Source: Arthrobacter sp. Bz4 (lineage in GTDB: Bacteria > Actinomycetota > Actinomycetes > Actinomycetales > Micrococcaceae). From it: 64,000 nt of DNA. The first letter of the stretch is position 1. Each line of letters begins with the position of its first letter. A program made the position numbers and the translations under genes. Under the pieces are notes generated by a model. The model worked only from the letters and a program-made list of their open reading frames with translations. It had not been told where the DNA came from and did not search any database. The stretch is from positions 26,710 to 90,709 of the forward strand of contig NZ_QDAE01000014.1 of NCBI RefSeq assembly GCF_003075455.1, given 5' to 3'. Below are positions 42,025 through 49,725 of this stretch, one piece after another.

Positions 42025-42500
42025 TTCGTGTCACCTCGTCCCTCGATGGCAAAGCTGGTGATGTCGGTGACGCGGAAACCATCGAGTTGTCGGCCGTCCC
42101 CGCCGTCGCCGGGCGGTGCAGCATCCCGGCTGCCGGTGTCCTCCGGATCGGGAGCCGCAACGTCGATCAAGGCGATGGACCGTGCAGCGGCCGGGGCCGG
42201 GACGACGACGGTGAAAGCGCCAGTGGGCCGCTCCACCTGGACCCTGGTGATGGGCTCGCCCGGAGTTTCCGGGAACACCTCAGCGCTGTGAAGGTCACTG
42301 GTCCGCACCGGCACCCGGGTCAGGGGCGTGTCGTCGGCATCCCGCACCTCGGCGTAGCGGCCGGCTCTCACCTCCGGGTGTGCATCAAACCCGGTGACGG
42401 CGACATCGACGGGTTGCTGCAGAATCAGCCGGACGTCGTCGCCGTCGTACTCGAAGATCAGCCTGATCGCACTGGGCGTGGGCTGGGGGTTATCGGTCAT
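42021..42500 (-). CDS. Protein of unknown function coupled to the M64 peptidase
   Basis: A 159-residue acidic protein predicted to be mostly beta-strand (IRLIFEYDGDDVRLILQQPVDVAV, FTVVVPAPAAARSIALIDV). It has no signal peptide or membrane segment and I recognise no domain. Its stop overlaps the M64 peptidase start by 4 bases, so the two are translationally coupled. It may act as a binding or inhibitory partner of the peptidase, but this rests only on position. Confidence 0.7.
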   Translation of the reverse strand: MTDNPQPTPSAIRLIFEYDGDDVRLILQQPVDVAVTGFDAHPEVRAGRYAEVRDADDTPLTRVPVRTSDLHSAEVFPETPGEPITRVQVERPTGAFTVVVPAPAAARSIALIDVAAPDPEDTGSRDAAPPGDGGDGRQLDGFRVTDITSFAIEGRGDTK

Positions 42501-42684
42501 GGCGGTCTTCTTCCGGTGGGTCTGGCCTTCGTCCTATCCTCCCGTCACGGGCGTTACTCGGCTGTTACCGTCAATCAGCGGTCCAGGCTGTTGCCGCCCG
42601 GTGCTTCTCGAGTAACGCCGCAGTAACGTCGGCGGCGTTATGTTGGGTCTTTATCCCATAGGAACCCAGAGGTAGAGTGCCACC

Positions 42685-43926
42685 ATGATTGAATCTGAGT
42701 CCTCAGGTAGCCGACCCCGCGGTCAGGAACCGGAGACCACCGGTCGTTTCATAGTTGTTTTCGCCGACGCCGAGGAGAACGCTCCAGAGCTGCTTCGGTC
42801 TGCTGCGGGCATGTCCCATGTCGCTGATTCCCGCGACTTCGGCACCCGTGCCGCATCTCCAGCCGACACTGAGGGAGCTGATGCCACGTATTATTCCCAC
42901 CTCGGGGTTGCTGTCGTGTCCGCAGATCCGCAACAGCAGCGGGCACTCAGCTCGTCGTCCGACGAGGGCACCGTCATCTCCGTCTCCCCGGAACTCATCC
43001 ACCACGTGCTCACCGACGAGCCCGGGGGAGCCTCGTCGTCGTTCCAGGACAGCGCGCAGCTCACCTGGGGGCTTCAGGCCGTCGCCGCGGACACATCCCC
43101 CTTCAGCGGCGAGGGTATCCGGGTCGCGGTGCTGGACACCGGGTTCGACTCAAGCCACCCGGACTTCGCCGGCCGGCAAATCACCGTTGAGTCTTTCGTA
43201 CCCGGTGAGACGGCCCAGGACGGGCACGGACACGGCACCCACTGCATCGGGACCTCCTGTGGCCCGCGGTCGCCATCCGAAGGCCCGGCGTATGGCGTGG
43301 CCTACGAGGCGGAAATCTTCGCGGGGAAGGTACTCGGCGACTCGGGGTCGGGCAGCGACGGCGGCATCATCGCCGGAATCGACTGGGCCATGGCGAACGG
43401 GTGCGCCGTGATTTCGATGTCGCTTGGGGCCGACATTCCGCAGGTGCACCCGCCATATACGGCGGTCGGCCGCCGGGCGCTCGACCAGGGTCACCTGATC
43501 ATCGCCGCCGCCGGGAACGGCGCGGACCGCCGGCAAGGGGACTTCGGCTTTGTCGGGGCGCCCGCAAACAGCCCGTTCATCATGGCGGTGGGCGCGCTGG
43601 ACCAGCACCTCGAGATGGCCTTCTTCTCCGCGAGGACGCTCCCCATCCGGGGCGGGCAATTGGATGTGGCTGGCCCGGGTTTCCAGGTGCGTTCGTCCTG
43701 GCTGATGCCCGACCGGTACAACACCATCAGCGGCACCTCGATGGCCACGCCGCACTGCGGGAGTCGCAGCCCTCTGGGCGCAGGCATCAGGCTACCGGGG
43801 GCGAGAGCTGTGGTCCCTGATGGCTCAGGAGAGCCAACGGTTGCTGCAGGCATCGGTCGACGTCGGCTCCGGTCTGGTGATGGCACCGCAGGAATGAGGG
43901 GTCATGATCTTCACCGTCACCGTTGA
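42685..43926 (+). CDS. Subtilisin-like serine peptidase (S8), frameshifted near the end
   Basis: A 413-residue subtilase as read. Residues 20-115 resemble a propeptide; the catalytic triad is Asp151 (VAVLDTGFDSSHP), His183 (HGHGTHCIGT) and Ser351 (ISGTSMATPH), with AAAGNG for the oxyanion region. After His356 the product becomes GSRSPLGAG…, unlike the family. Reading one frame away restores GVAALWAQASGYRGRELWSLM and so on, ending at TGA 43895-43897, 7 bases before the next gene. The expected helix after the catalytic serine is lost, so the enzyme may be inactive unless this is a sequencing error (2 bases missing near 43757). No signal peptide is visible. Confidence 0.82.
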   Translation: MIESESSGSRPRGQEPETTGRFIVVFADAEENAPELLRSAAGMSHVADSRDFGTRAASPADTEGADATYYSHLGVAVVSADPQQQRALSSSSDEGTVISVSPELIHHVLTDEPGGASSSFQDSAQLTWGLQAVAADTSPFSGEGIRVAVLDTGFDSSHPDFAGRQITVESFVPGETAQDGHGHGTHCIGTSCGPRSPSEGPAYGVAYEAEIFAGKVLGDSGSGSDGGIIAGIDWAMANGCAVISMSLGADIPQVHPPYTAVGRRALDQGHLIIAAAGNGADRRQGDFGFVGAPANSPFIMAVGALDQHLEMAFFSARTLPIRGGQLDVAGPGFQVRSSWLMPDRYNTISGTSMATPHCGSRSPLGAGIRLPGARAVVPDGSGEPTVAAGIGRRRLRSGDGTAGMRGHDLHRHR

Positions 43927-44134
43927 TGACCTGCATCGTTCCGCGATCCAGGAGGTCGCGGAACAGTTGCGGTCCTGCGGGTTGGAGGTTGACCGGGTGC
44001 TCGGCAACGTGGGCATGATCACCGGCTCAGCGCCGGAGAACTGCCGGCCGGATCTGGAAGCGGTCGAGGGGGTGTCCTCCGTGGACGGTGAGACTCGCTT
44101 CCTCCTGCCTCCGCCCGACAGCGACATCCAGTAG
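43904..44134 (+). CDS. Small propeptide-like protein next to the subtilase
   Basis: A 76-residue protein (MIFTVTVDDLHRSAIQEVAEQLRS…). The pattern beta-alpha-beta-beta-alpha-beta, with GLEVDRVLGNVGMITGSA and LEAVEGVSSVDGE, is that of subtilisin propeptide/I9 inhibitor folds, which bind and fold or inhibit subtilases. It has GAGGGG before its ATG and begins 7 bases after the subtilase's original stop, so the two genes are one unit. A stand-alone inhibitor or folding aid for the subtilase is a fair inference, not proven. Confidence 0.65.
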   Translation: MIFTVTVDDLHRSAIQEVAEQLRSCGLEVDRVLGNVGMITGSAPENCRPDLEAVEGVSSVDGETRFLLPPPDSDIQ

Positions 44135-44180
44135 CAGCGACGTCCGGTAGCAGCGACATCCAGTAGCAGCGACGTCCGGG
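44120..44180. repeat. Tandem 16-base repeat at the 3' end of the inhibitor-like gene
   Basis: Units AGCGACATCCAGTAGC and AGCGACGTCCGGTAGC alternate for nearly four copies. The first contains the gene's stop codon (TAG). Alternation of two variants suggests a 32-base unit duplicated once. Confidence 0.85.
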
Positions 44181-44210
44181 ACGCACTCCCGGCTGGCGCC
44201 GCGCAGTCGG

Positions 44211-45254
44211 CTACGGCCCGTTGGTGTTCGCGGTGCCACCGGTTTTGCCGCCGACGTCGTCGAGCACGTTTTGCGCCTGCCGGTCCACCAGCCCGGTGAA
44301 CAACTGTTGGGCGGCGCCGAAGGTGATCGCCCAGGCCACGATCTGGGCGGGATTGTCCAGATCGCTCAACCCGGGGACGAAGCCGCCGCGCATGAGCTGC
44401 AGTCCCAGTACTGCCGTCAGCGCACCTGCGGGGAGCTTCAGAATTGCCAGGGCCAGTGGGAGACCGAAGGGGGTCGAGGTGCCCCTGACATGGCGGAGCG
44501 AAGCGGCACCTGAGACGGCCGCCGCTATCAGTCCGAACGATTCGATGAAGAACACATCCCAGGGCCGGGGCCTGTTGCCCGTGGGGCAGGCAACGCCCTC
44601 GGCTGGTTCGAAACACAGCCGCAGCTCCTCCGGCCGGATCCAGCCAGCGACGGCGAGGGCCGTCGCCAGTACGGTCAGGACGAGCGCGCCCATGATGAGC
44701 ACGTTGCGGAAGCTGCGCACCCGCGAGAATTCCTCCCGGGACTCGAGGCACGACGCCCTGAACGCAGCCACCAGGGTCATCCGCCCGGATTCATCCAGGG
44801 GGGTGCCAAGTGACGCTGCCACGACGTCTTCGACAGCGACCCGGTGCGGGTCTCCCCGCTTCAGGTGCTGCCGGGCGTGCGCCTGGATCCCCGGCAGTTG
44901 CGACTGGACGTAGTCCAACGGTGCCCGCAGCAGAAGTGCCACCTGCGCGGCGTCAAGTTGGCTGAGGACCCGTTCCACCACTGCTCCATTGAATGAGGTC
45001 TGAATGGCCGGCGACTTCTGCTCCGCGACGGTGGACGCTTCGTTGAGGTGCCACGTGATTGCGTGGTCCAGGGCGGTCTTCGCGCTGGCCTGGCCTGGCG
45101 GCGCCCCCGCTGGGGGGTCGATGAGGCTGACCCATTCCGCGAGGGTCCGCAACTGGGCGGCGGTGGTGATCGCCTGTTCCCGCCAGGTGCGGTTCGTCGG
45201 TGGCGCGAGGGGAGGGGGTAACGGGGGTTGCGGGCCGGCAGCAGGCTCTGACAT
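44211..45254 (-). CDS. Membrane protein of unknown function
   Basis: A 347-residue protein. Residues 1-20 are Pro-rich; a helical soluble part up to about residue 190 follows (with WHLNEASTVAEQ and EDVVAASLGTPLDESGRMTLVAAFRASCLESREEFSRVR), then four or so hydrophobic segments (NVLIMGALVLTVLATALAVAGWI, FIESFGLIAAAVSGAASL, LPLALAILKLPAGALTAVLGL, IVAWAITFGAAQQLFTGLV). No known domain. It lies 8 bases after the SARP-type activator and is co-transcribed with it. The last helices followed by VDRQAQNVLDDVGG resemble channel- or sensor-like tails, but no function can be assigned. Confidence 0.7.
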   Translation of the reverse strand: MSEPAAGPQPPLPPPLAPPTNRTWREQAITTAAQLRTLAEWVSLIDPPAGAPPGQASAKTALDHAITWHLNEASTVAEQKSPAIQTSFNGAVVERVLSQLDAAQVALLLRAPLDYVQSQLPGIQAHARQHLKRGDPHRVAVEDVVAASLGTPLDESGRMTLVAAFRASCLESREEFSRVRSFRNVLIMGALVLTVLATALAVAGWIRPEELRLCFEPAEGVACPTGNRPRPWDVFFIESFGLIAAAVSGAASLRHVRGTSTPFGLPLALAILKLPAGALTAVLGLQLMRGGFVPGLSDLDNPAQIVAWAITFGAAQQLFTGLVDRQAQNVLDDVGGKTGGTANTNGP

Positions 45255-45262
45255 GGCTGGAC

Positions 45263-46054
45263 CTACTCGAAGGACGGGTGCAGGATGGCGCTGAAGGTGG
45301 GCGCTGGTTCCGCGCGCACTGTGGGCTCCTGCGCCTGGAGCAGCGGACGGATGAGGTCCGTGATCCGGGTGGACGGCCTGACCCCGCACTCCCGGTTGAG
45401 GGTCGTCAGATAGGTGCGATAGCTGCGGATTGCCGAACCATGGTTGCCAGCCGCCAGATGAATCCGCAAGAGCGTCCGTTGCACGCTCTCCAGGAGCGGG
45501 TCCAACGCGACAGCGGCCGTCGCCGCGTCGAGGGCGGGCGAGAGCTGGCCCTGAGCCAGGTAGGCGTTGGCCAGGTCCTCCAAGGCGGCGAGCCGCTGCC
45601 TGAAGAGCCTGTCCTGATCTACCCGCAGCCAGTCTTCATCCCAGCCCGGCAGGAGGTCCGCCGTCTGAAGGTCACCGGCCAGCCTCTCCCTTACCAGTGC
45701 ACCGACGTCGAGCAGGCCCGTTCGGTTGACCCGATCCACGCGGGCGAGCAGCTCGTCGACGTCGATCACAATTCCCGGGGCGAGGGCAAGCGGATCGCTG
45801 GCTGGCTGCAGGAGACCGGGAAGCTGGTGGGCAATGTTCCACAGGCAGGCACGCAGGCTTCCCGAGGCTTGCGCATCGGTACGGTCGGGCCACAGGAGCC
45901 CCGCGATGTAGCTTCGTCGACGGCCGCCGCGCAGGGCCAGCGCAGCGATGAGCCGCTGCTGCCGGAACGCGACAGTGACCGGCTGGTGCTCACGTTCTAG
46001 ACGCCAGTACCCCAACAATTTCAAATTCCATTGGACCGGAATGCTCGTAGACAT
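45263..46054 (-). CDS. SARP/BTAD-type transcriptional activator
   Basis: A 263-residue regulator with an N-terminal OmpR-type winged helix (about residues 8-100: LKLLGYWRL…VTVAFRQQRLIAALALRGGRRRSYIAGLLWPDRTDAQASGSLRACLWNI) and a C-terminal TPR-like BTAD domain (about 110-240: LLPGWDEDWLRVDQDRLFRQRLAALEDLANAYL, RTYLTTLNRECGVRPSTRI). There is no ATPase domain, so it is a small SARP. Such proteins activate secondary metabolism or specialised clusters. The ATG at 46054 is preceded by GGGGA; an upstream ATG at 46078 lacks a ribosome site. It heads an operon with the membrane protein at 44211 and is the only regulator near the peptidase genes. Confidence 0.85.
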   Translation of the reverse strand: MSTSIPVQWNLKLLGYWRLEREHQPVTVAFRQQRLIAALALRGGRRRSYIAGLLWPDRTDAQASGSLRACLWNIAHQLPGLLQPASDPLALAPGIVIDVDELLARVDRVNRTGLLDVGALVRERLAGDLQTADLLPGWDEDWLRVDQDRLFRQRLAALEDLANAYLAQGQLSPALDAATAAVALDPLLESVQRTLLRIHLAAGNHGSAIRSYRTYLTTLNRECGVRPSTRITDLIRPLLQAQEPTVRAEPAPTFSAILHPSFE

Positions 46055-46248
46055 ACCCGTCCCCACTTCCTGCATCATCGGGGAGAGGCGCCCCCTATCC
46101 GCTGAAACGGTGAACCGCTGTGAATGCCAGCATCCTCAGACTTTCGAACCTTGTCAATGCTCCCTGCAATAGTTCACCCACTCGGGGGCGGCGGGGCACT
46201 TTCGCGCAGAAACGGGGCCCTTTCGATCAGAAACGGCCCTCCGGGTCA

Positions 46249-46274
46249 GGACCGCCGCTTGCAACCGGCGGTCC
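46249..46274 (-). terminator. GC-rich terminator-like hairpin after the thioesterase gene
   Basis: GGACCGCCG pairs with CGGCGGTCC around an 8-base loop. On the minus strand, where the thioesterase gene ends at 46336, no T run follows; on the plus strand TTT does. It lies in the 281-base gap that also holds the SARP promoter. A second hairpin (GGCCC/GGGCC) occurs at 46284-46300. Confidence 0.5.
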
Positions 46275-46335
46275 TTTCCCTCGGGGCCCTTTCAGGGGCC
46301 GGTTGGACGGTCTACGGCCGGGGTCAGCAGGTTCG

Positions 46336-46824
46336 TCAGCGGAGGTCGCGGATGATGTTGGTGATCCGGGCGGTGGAGAGCCGGCGGCCGTCGTCGTCGG
46401 TCATCACCACTTCGTGGGTGGTCAGCGTGCGGCCCAGATGGACGGCTGTCGCGGTGCCGGTAACCAGGCCCGACGACGCCGACCGGTGATGGGTTGCACT
46501 GATCTCAATCCCCATCGCCTGGCGGTCCCGGCCAGCGTGCAGGCCTGCGGCGAAGGAGCCCAGCGTCTCGGCCAGGACCAGATGCGCGCCCCCGTGGAGG
46601 ATTCCGGCAACCTGTTCGTTCCCTTCAACCGGCATGGTGGCAACCAGCCGGCCAGCGGTCATCTCGGTGAACACAATTCCCATTTTCGCGGCGAGGCGAC
46701 CGATGCCGTGGCCGCTGAGCCAGTCGTGCATCTCTTCAGGCACACCGGCGGCGGCCAGCTCGGCAGCGAACGGGTTGGCGGGCGGTTCCTGTCCGGACGA
46801 CTCCGGAGTGTAATTGTCGGTCAT
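46336..46824 (-). CDS. PaaI/EntH-family hotdog-fold thioesterase
   Basis: A 162-residue acyl-CoA thioesterase of the hotdog fold. The motif EQVAGILHGGAHLVLAETLGSFAAG contains the HGG turn and catalytic Glu (about residue 87), and SATHHRSASSGLVTGTATAVHLGRT and RRLSTARITNIIR complete the double fold. Family members hydrolyse aryl- or acyl-CoA, for example phenylacetyl-CoA or aberrant dihydroxybenzoyl thioesters. It is convergent with nothing and divergent from polA; the starts overlap if the longest polA frame is used, which favours a shorter polA. Confidence 0.87.
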   Translation of the reverse strand: MTDNYTPESSGQEPPANPFAAELAAAGVPEEMHDWLSGHGIGRLAAKMGIVFTEMTAGRLVATMPVEGNEQVAGILHGGAHLVLAETLGSFAAGLHAGRDRQAMGIEISATHHRSASSGLVTGTATAVHLGRTLTTHEVVMTDDDGRRLSTARITNIIRDLR

Positions 46825-46843
46825 GGGAACTAGGCTGGCACCT

Positions 46844-49600
46844 GTGAGTCAAACAACCAAACCCGATGTTCCCGTAGCCGCCACGACTCTGACTGACGCT
46901 CCGCCGACGGCCACCGGGCCGGCCGACGGATCCCGTAATCGCCTCCTCGTCATTGATGGCCACTCGATGGCCTACCGGGCGTTCTACGCCCTGCCGGCCG
47001 AGAACTTCTCCACCGACACGGGACAGCACACCAATGCCGTCTACGGGTTCACGGCGATGCTGATCAACCTGATCAGGGACCAGAAGCCCACCCATGTGGC
47101 GGTGGCACTGGACCTGAGCACCCCAACGTTCAGGACCGAGGAGTACACCGAGTACAAGGCGGGCCGCGCGAAGACGCCGACGGAATTCCATGGCCAGGTG
47201 GACCTCATCATCAAGGTGATGCAGGCGATGCACATCCCCACCCTGTCGATGGAGGGGTACGAGGCCGACGACATCATCGCCACCCTCTCGGTTCGGGCCG
47301 CCGCCGAAGGCTGGGACGTTCAGGTGGTCAGCGGTGACCGCGATGCCTTCCAGCTGGTCAACGACCGCGTCACCGTGCTGTATCCGAAGCAGGGTGTCAC
47401 CAACATTCCGCAAATGGATGCGCAGGCTGTGGAGGAGAAGTACCTCGTCCCGCCGGACAAGTATTCCGACCTGGCCGCGCTGGTCGGGGAAACCGCCGAC
47501 AACCTGCCGGGAGTCCCAGGAGTGGGCCCCAAGACTGCTGCCAAGTGGATCAAGCTGTACGGCGGACTGGACGGCATCCTCGAGAACCTCGACGCCATCA
47601 AGGGGAAGGTGGGGGACTCGCTCCGGGAGCACATCGAGCTGGTGAAGCGCAACCGCCGCCTGAACCAGTTGCACCTTGACCTGGACCTGCCGGTTGAGCT
47701 GGACACGATGGTGTCCAGGACCCCCGACCGCCCGGCCGTCGAGGAGCTGTTCGACTCCCTCCAATTCAACGTCCTCCGCAAACGCCTCTTCGACCTGTTC
47801 GGGGAAGAAGACGCCGCCGAGTCCCACGACGAAATGACCCCGCCGGAGCACGTGGTCCTGACCAGCGCGGCCGACCTGACCGAATGGTTCAAAGCGACCA
47901 ACCAGGCCATCGCAGCCATCCAGCTGGTGACCCAGTCAACGACCGGGAACGACGACGTCGTCGGGCTGGCGATTGTCACCTCGACCGCCGCGGCGTACCT
48001 GGATCTGGAGACGCTCGACGCTGAGGCTGAGCAGGTGCTTGCCGGCTGGCTGGGTGACCTCAGTGCACCCAAGGTGGCCCATGACTTCAAAGCCGCCTAC
48101 AAACTACTCGCCGCGCGCGGGCTGAAACTTGCCGGGGTGGTGGATGACACGGCCATCTCCGGGTACCTGATCCAGCCGGACCGTCGGGCCTACGATCTGG
48201 CGGACCTGAGCCAATCGCACCTGAAAATGTCGATCGCGCCCGCCGCAGGGACCACCGGGGGGCAGCTCGCGCTCCAGCTGGAAGACGAGGATGTCGCGTC
48301 CCCCGCCGTCGCCCGCGCCTTCGCCGCCCTGCAGCTCAGCGAGTACTTCGCCGGCCAACTGGTGGAGCGGGGCGCCAACCAGTTGCTCGGCGGGCTCGAA
48401 CTGCCCCTGGCCGAGGTGCTGGCGGAAATGGAGCTCACCGGCGTATCCGTGGCGATGGACCGGTTGGACCAGTTGTTTGATGATTTTTCGGCGACCATGA
48501 GCACCACGAGCGCCGAGGCGTTCAGGATCATCGGCAAGGAAATCAACCTGGGGTCGCCCAAGCAGCTGCAGGCGGTCCTGTTCGACGAGCTTGAACTGCC
48601 CAAGACCAAGAAGATCAAGACCGGCTACTCAACCGACGCCGATGCGCTGACTGACCTGATCGTGAAGACCGGGCATCCGTTCCTTGAACAGCTCCTGGCT
48701 CACAGGGACGCCTCCAAACTCCGTCAGACGGTCGAGGGGCTGCGGAAGTCAGTGGCCGACGACGGCCGGATCCACACCACGTACGTCCAGACCATCGCGG
48801 CCACGGGACGGCTCTCCTCGACCAACCCGAACCTGCAGAACATCCCGGTGCGCTCCGACGAAGGCCGGCGGATCCGCGAGGTGTTCGTCGTCGGTGACGG
48901 CTTTGACTGCCTGATGACCGCCGACTACTCGCAGATTGAAATGCGCATCATGGCGCACCTGTCCGGGGATGAGGGCCTCATCCAGGCGTTCCGCGATGGG
49001 GAGGACCTGCACCGGTTTGTCGGTGCCCACATTTTCGGCGTCGCACCCGCCGAGGTCACCAGCGCGATGCGGTCCAAGGTGAAAGCGATGTCCTACGGCC
49101 TGGTCTACGGTCTGAGCTCGTTTGGACTCTCCAAGCAGCTCGCCATTTCGGTGGACGAGGCCCGCACCCTGATGGGCGACTACTTCGACCGGTTCGGCGC
49201 CGTCCGCGACTACCTGCGCGGTGTCGTGGAGCAGGCACGGGTCGACGGGTTCACGTCCACCATCGAGGGCCGCCGCCGGTACCTGCCGGATCTTTCCAGC
49301 GACAACCGGCAGTTGCGGGAAATGGCTGAACGGGCGGCGTTGAACGCGCCCATCCAGGGTTCGGCTGCCGACATCATCAAGAAGGCGATGCTCGGCGTCG
49401 ACGCCGAATTGCGCAGGCAGGGTCTCTCCTCCCGCATGCTGCTCCAGGTACATGATGAGCTGGTGCTCGAGATTGCGCCCGGTGAGCGGGACACCATGGA
49501 GCTGCTGGTGCGCGAGCAGATGGGGGCTGCGGCTGACCTCACGGTTCCGTTGGACGTCTCGGTGGGTGTGGGAGCGAGCTGGCACGAGGCCGCGCACTAG
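46844..49600 (+). CDS. polA: DNA polymerase I
   Basis: A 918-residue DNA polymerase I for repair and Okazaki fragment processing. The 5'-3' exonuclease domain opens with LLVIDGHSMAYRAFYALP and contains EGYEADDIIAT and VSGDRDAFQLV. The middle 3'-5' exonuclease-like domain (about residues 330-530) lacks the catalytic DxE pattern, as in many actinobacteria. The polymerase domain has GRLSSTNPNLQNIPVR, motif A DYSQIEMRIMAH, the O helix RSKVKAMSYGLVYGLS and motif C LQVHDELVLEI. I choose GTG 46844 (MSQTTKPDVPV) over upstream starts inside the divergent thioesterase gene; ATG 46823 is possible. Confidence 0.96.
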   Translation: MSQTTKPDVPVAATTLTDAPPTATGPADGSRNRLLVIDGHSMAYRAFYALPAENFSTDTGQHTNAVYGFTAMLINLIRDQKPTHVAVALDLSTPTFRTEEYTEYKAGRAKTPTEFHGQVDLIIKVMQAMHIPTLSMEGYEADDIIATLSVRAAAEGWDVQVVSGDRDAFQLVNDRVTVLYPKQGVTNIPQMDAQAVEEKYLVPPDKYSDLAALVGETADNLPGVPGVGPKTAAKWIKLYGGLDGILENLDAIKGKVGDSLREHIELVKRNRRLNQLHLDLDLPVELDTMVSRTPDRPAVEELFDSLQFNVLRKRLFDLFGEEDAAESHDEMTPPEHVVLTSAADLTEWFKATNQAIAAIQLVTQSTTGNDDVVGLAIVTSTAAAYLDLETLDAEAEQVLAGWLGDLSAPKVAHDFKAAYKLLAARGLKLAGVVDDTAISGYLIQPDRRAYDLADLSQSHLKMSIAPAAGTTGGQLALQLEDEDVASPAVARAFAALQLSEYFAGQLVERGANQLLGGLELPLAEVLAEMELTGVSVAMDRLDQLFDDFSATMSTTSAEAFRIIGKEINLGSPKQLQAVLFDELELPKTKKIKTGYSTDADALTDLIVKTGHPFLEQLLAHRDASKLRQTVEGLRKSVADDGRIHTTYVQTIAATGRLSSTNPNLQNIPVRSDEGRRIREVFVVGDGFDCLMTADYSQIEMRIMAHLSGDEGLIQAFRDGEDLHRFVGAHIFGVAPAEVTSAMRSKVKAMSYGLVYGLSSFGLSKQLAISVDEARTLMGDYFDRFGAVRDYLRGVVEQARVDGFTSTIEGRRRYLPDLSSDNRQLREMAERAALNAPIQGSAADIIKKAMLGVDAELRRQGLSSRMLLQVHDELVLEIAPGERDTMELLVREQMGAAADLTVPLDVSVGVGASWHEAAH

Positions 49601-49617
49601 CCCAGGCCCGCTCGGTC

Positions 49618-49702
49618 GTGCCGGGCGCTACGCACTGGGGCCGGGGGTACGTACTGGTGCCGGGAGTTCACTGCGGCCGGCAGCTCACTGGTGCCGGGCG
49701 CT
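49618..49702. repeat. Imperfect tandem repeat after polA
   Basis: About four copies of a 17-20-base unit of the form GTGCCGGGCGCTACGCACTG in the 125-base polA-acetyltransferase gap. Units differ at several positions and have drifted in length. Confidence 0.6.
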
Positions 49703-49725
49703 CCGCCACACTAGGCTGATGGATC

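Noticed and set aside
46736..47851. 371-residue minus-strand frame opposite polA
   Set aside because: It mirrors the polA codons and has no family signature.
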